A DNA stretch of 6,814 nucleotides from Rhodocyclaceae bacterium (GTDB taxonomy: Bacteria; Pseudomonadota; Gammaproteobacteria; Burkholderiales; Rhodocyclaceae): assembly GCA_027325905.1 (NCBI GenBank), contig DAIEEM010000282.1, forward strand, positions 1 through 6,814. Direction: 5' to 3'. Under the pieces are notes generated by a model. That model saw only the letters and a program-made list of their open reading frames with translations. It had not been told where the DNA came from and did not search any database. Positions 6,580-6,814 of this stretch are shown in pieces; positions within the stretch are counted from its first letter, which is position 1, and each line of letters starts with the position of its first letter. A program made the position numbers and the translations under genes.

Positions 6580-6586
6580 CCTCCTT
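6580..6586 (-). promoter_or_regulatory. Strong ribosome binding site of the 79-residue membrane protein
   Basis: CCTCCTT on the + strand is AAGGAGG on the minus strand, a perfect anti-16S match at an ideal eight-base distance from the start at 6571. It is the main evidence that this small frame is translated. Confidence 0.85.
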
Positions 6587-6656
6587 GGTTTGTTATGAAA
6601 TATGCTGCGGCTCTCCTAAAATCGCGGTTGGCAAATTGAAGCATCGATGGCAACCA

Positions 6657-6814
6657 CTACGCTGCCTTGGCGACGCTTGCGCAATTCCCGCCGGCGGATA
6701 GTTCCCGATGGAGTAGGTGGCTGCACCGCAACGCGGTCGTCCTGAGGTCGCTGGCGACGGCCAATTCATCGGGAAAGGCATCCCGGAGGGCGAATATCCC
6801 AATGGGCCTGCGGT
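6657..6814 (-). CDS. Possible C-terminal fragment of an unknown gene, cut by window edge
   Basis: On the minus strand a frame open from the edge codes for 51 residues before TAG. It begins RRPIGIFALRDAFPDELAVA and continues with a Leu/Arg/His-rich end; the mix of residues looks like a folded protein. There is no recognised domain and the start lies outside. Other frames here are also open, including another minus-strand frame that runs from the edge to a stop at 6593, rich in Pro, Gly and Ser, so the coding frame and even coding status are undecided. If real, the gene would be upstream of and in the same direction as the 79-residue protein, with about 85 bases between them. Confidence 0.25.
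   Translation of the reverse strand, partial: RRPIGIFALRDAFPDELAVASDLRTTALRCSHLLHRELSAGGNCASVAKAA

Noticed and set aside
6702..6775. Nine-base inverted repeat, TTCCCGATG at 6702-6710 and CATCGGGAA at 6767-6775
   Set aside because: The arms are short and 56 bases apart; an arm of this length can arise by chance in a window of this size and nothing else suggests an element end.

Overview
The window is GC-rich (many GCC/GGC/CGC codons, long spurious antisense reading frames). Its core is an operon for a membrane-bound, Tat-exported [NiFe] hydrogenase with the gene order small subunit, cytochrome b (Isp1), HdrD/DsrK-like iron-sulfur protein (Isp2), large subunit. This split order, with isp1-isp2 between the structural genes, is the signature of the Isp-type (group 1e) uptake hydrogenases, known for example as hynS-isp1-isp2-hynL in purple sulfur bacteria such as Thiocapsa. 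The codon usage and gene content suggest a beta- or gammaproteobacterium, perhaps a Rhodocyclales or Thiobacillus-like organism. The taxonomic placement is inference only.

Layout: positions 1-738 hold the C-terminal 245 residues of an M20-family amidohydrolase (hippurate hydrolase-like), cut by the window edge. A 114-base gap (739-852) carries a possible promoter and the hynS ribosome binding site. Positions 853-5628 are the four hydrogenase genes on the + strand; each junction is a 4-base stop/start overlap (ATGA, GTGA, ATGA), so translation is probably coupled. After 43 bases follows a 175-residue glycine-rich membrane protein of the general-stress-17M/DUF1269 type (5672-6199). A GC-rich hairpin and then a bidirectional terminator (6244-6271) separate it from a convergent minus-strand gene for a 79-residue, two-helix membrane protein (6332-6571) with an ideal Shine-Dalgarno site. 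The last 240 bases contain no certain gene; a possible minus-strand gene end (stop at 6657-6659) runs off the edge.

How it works together: HynL carries the Ni-Fe site and HynS the three Fe-S clusters; they would fold in the cytoplasm and be exported as one unit by the HynS twin-arginine signal. Electrons from H2 oxidised in the periplasm would pass through HynS to b hemes of Isp1 and then across the membrane to Isp2, which has no export signal and resembles the catalytic subunits of heterodisulfide reductase and DsrK. The final acceptor is not shown by the sequence; thiol/disulfide or sulfur chemistry is a plausible inference. No maturation protease or hyp accessory gene lies in the window. 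I see no CRISPR array, tRNA, rRNA, insertion sequence or obvious novel defence system.
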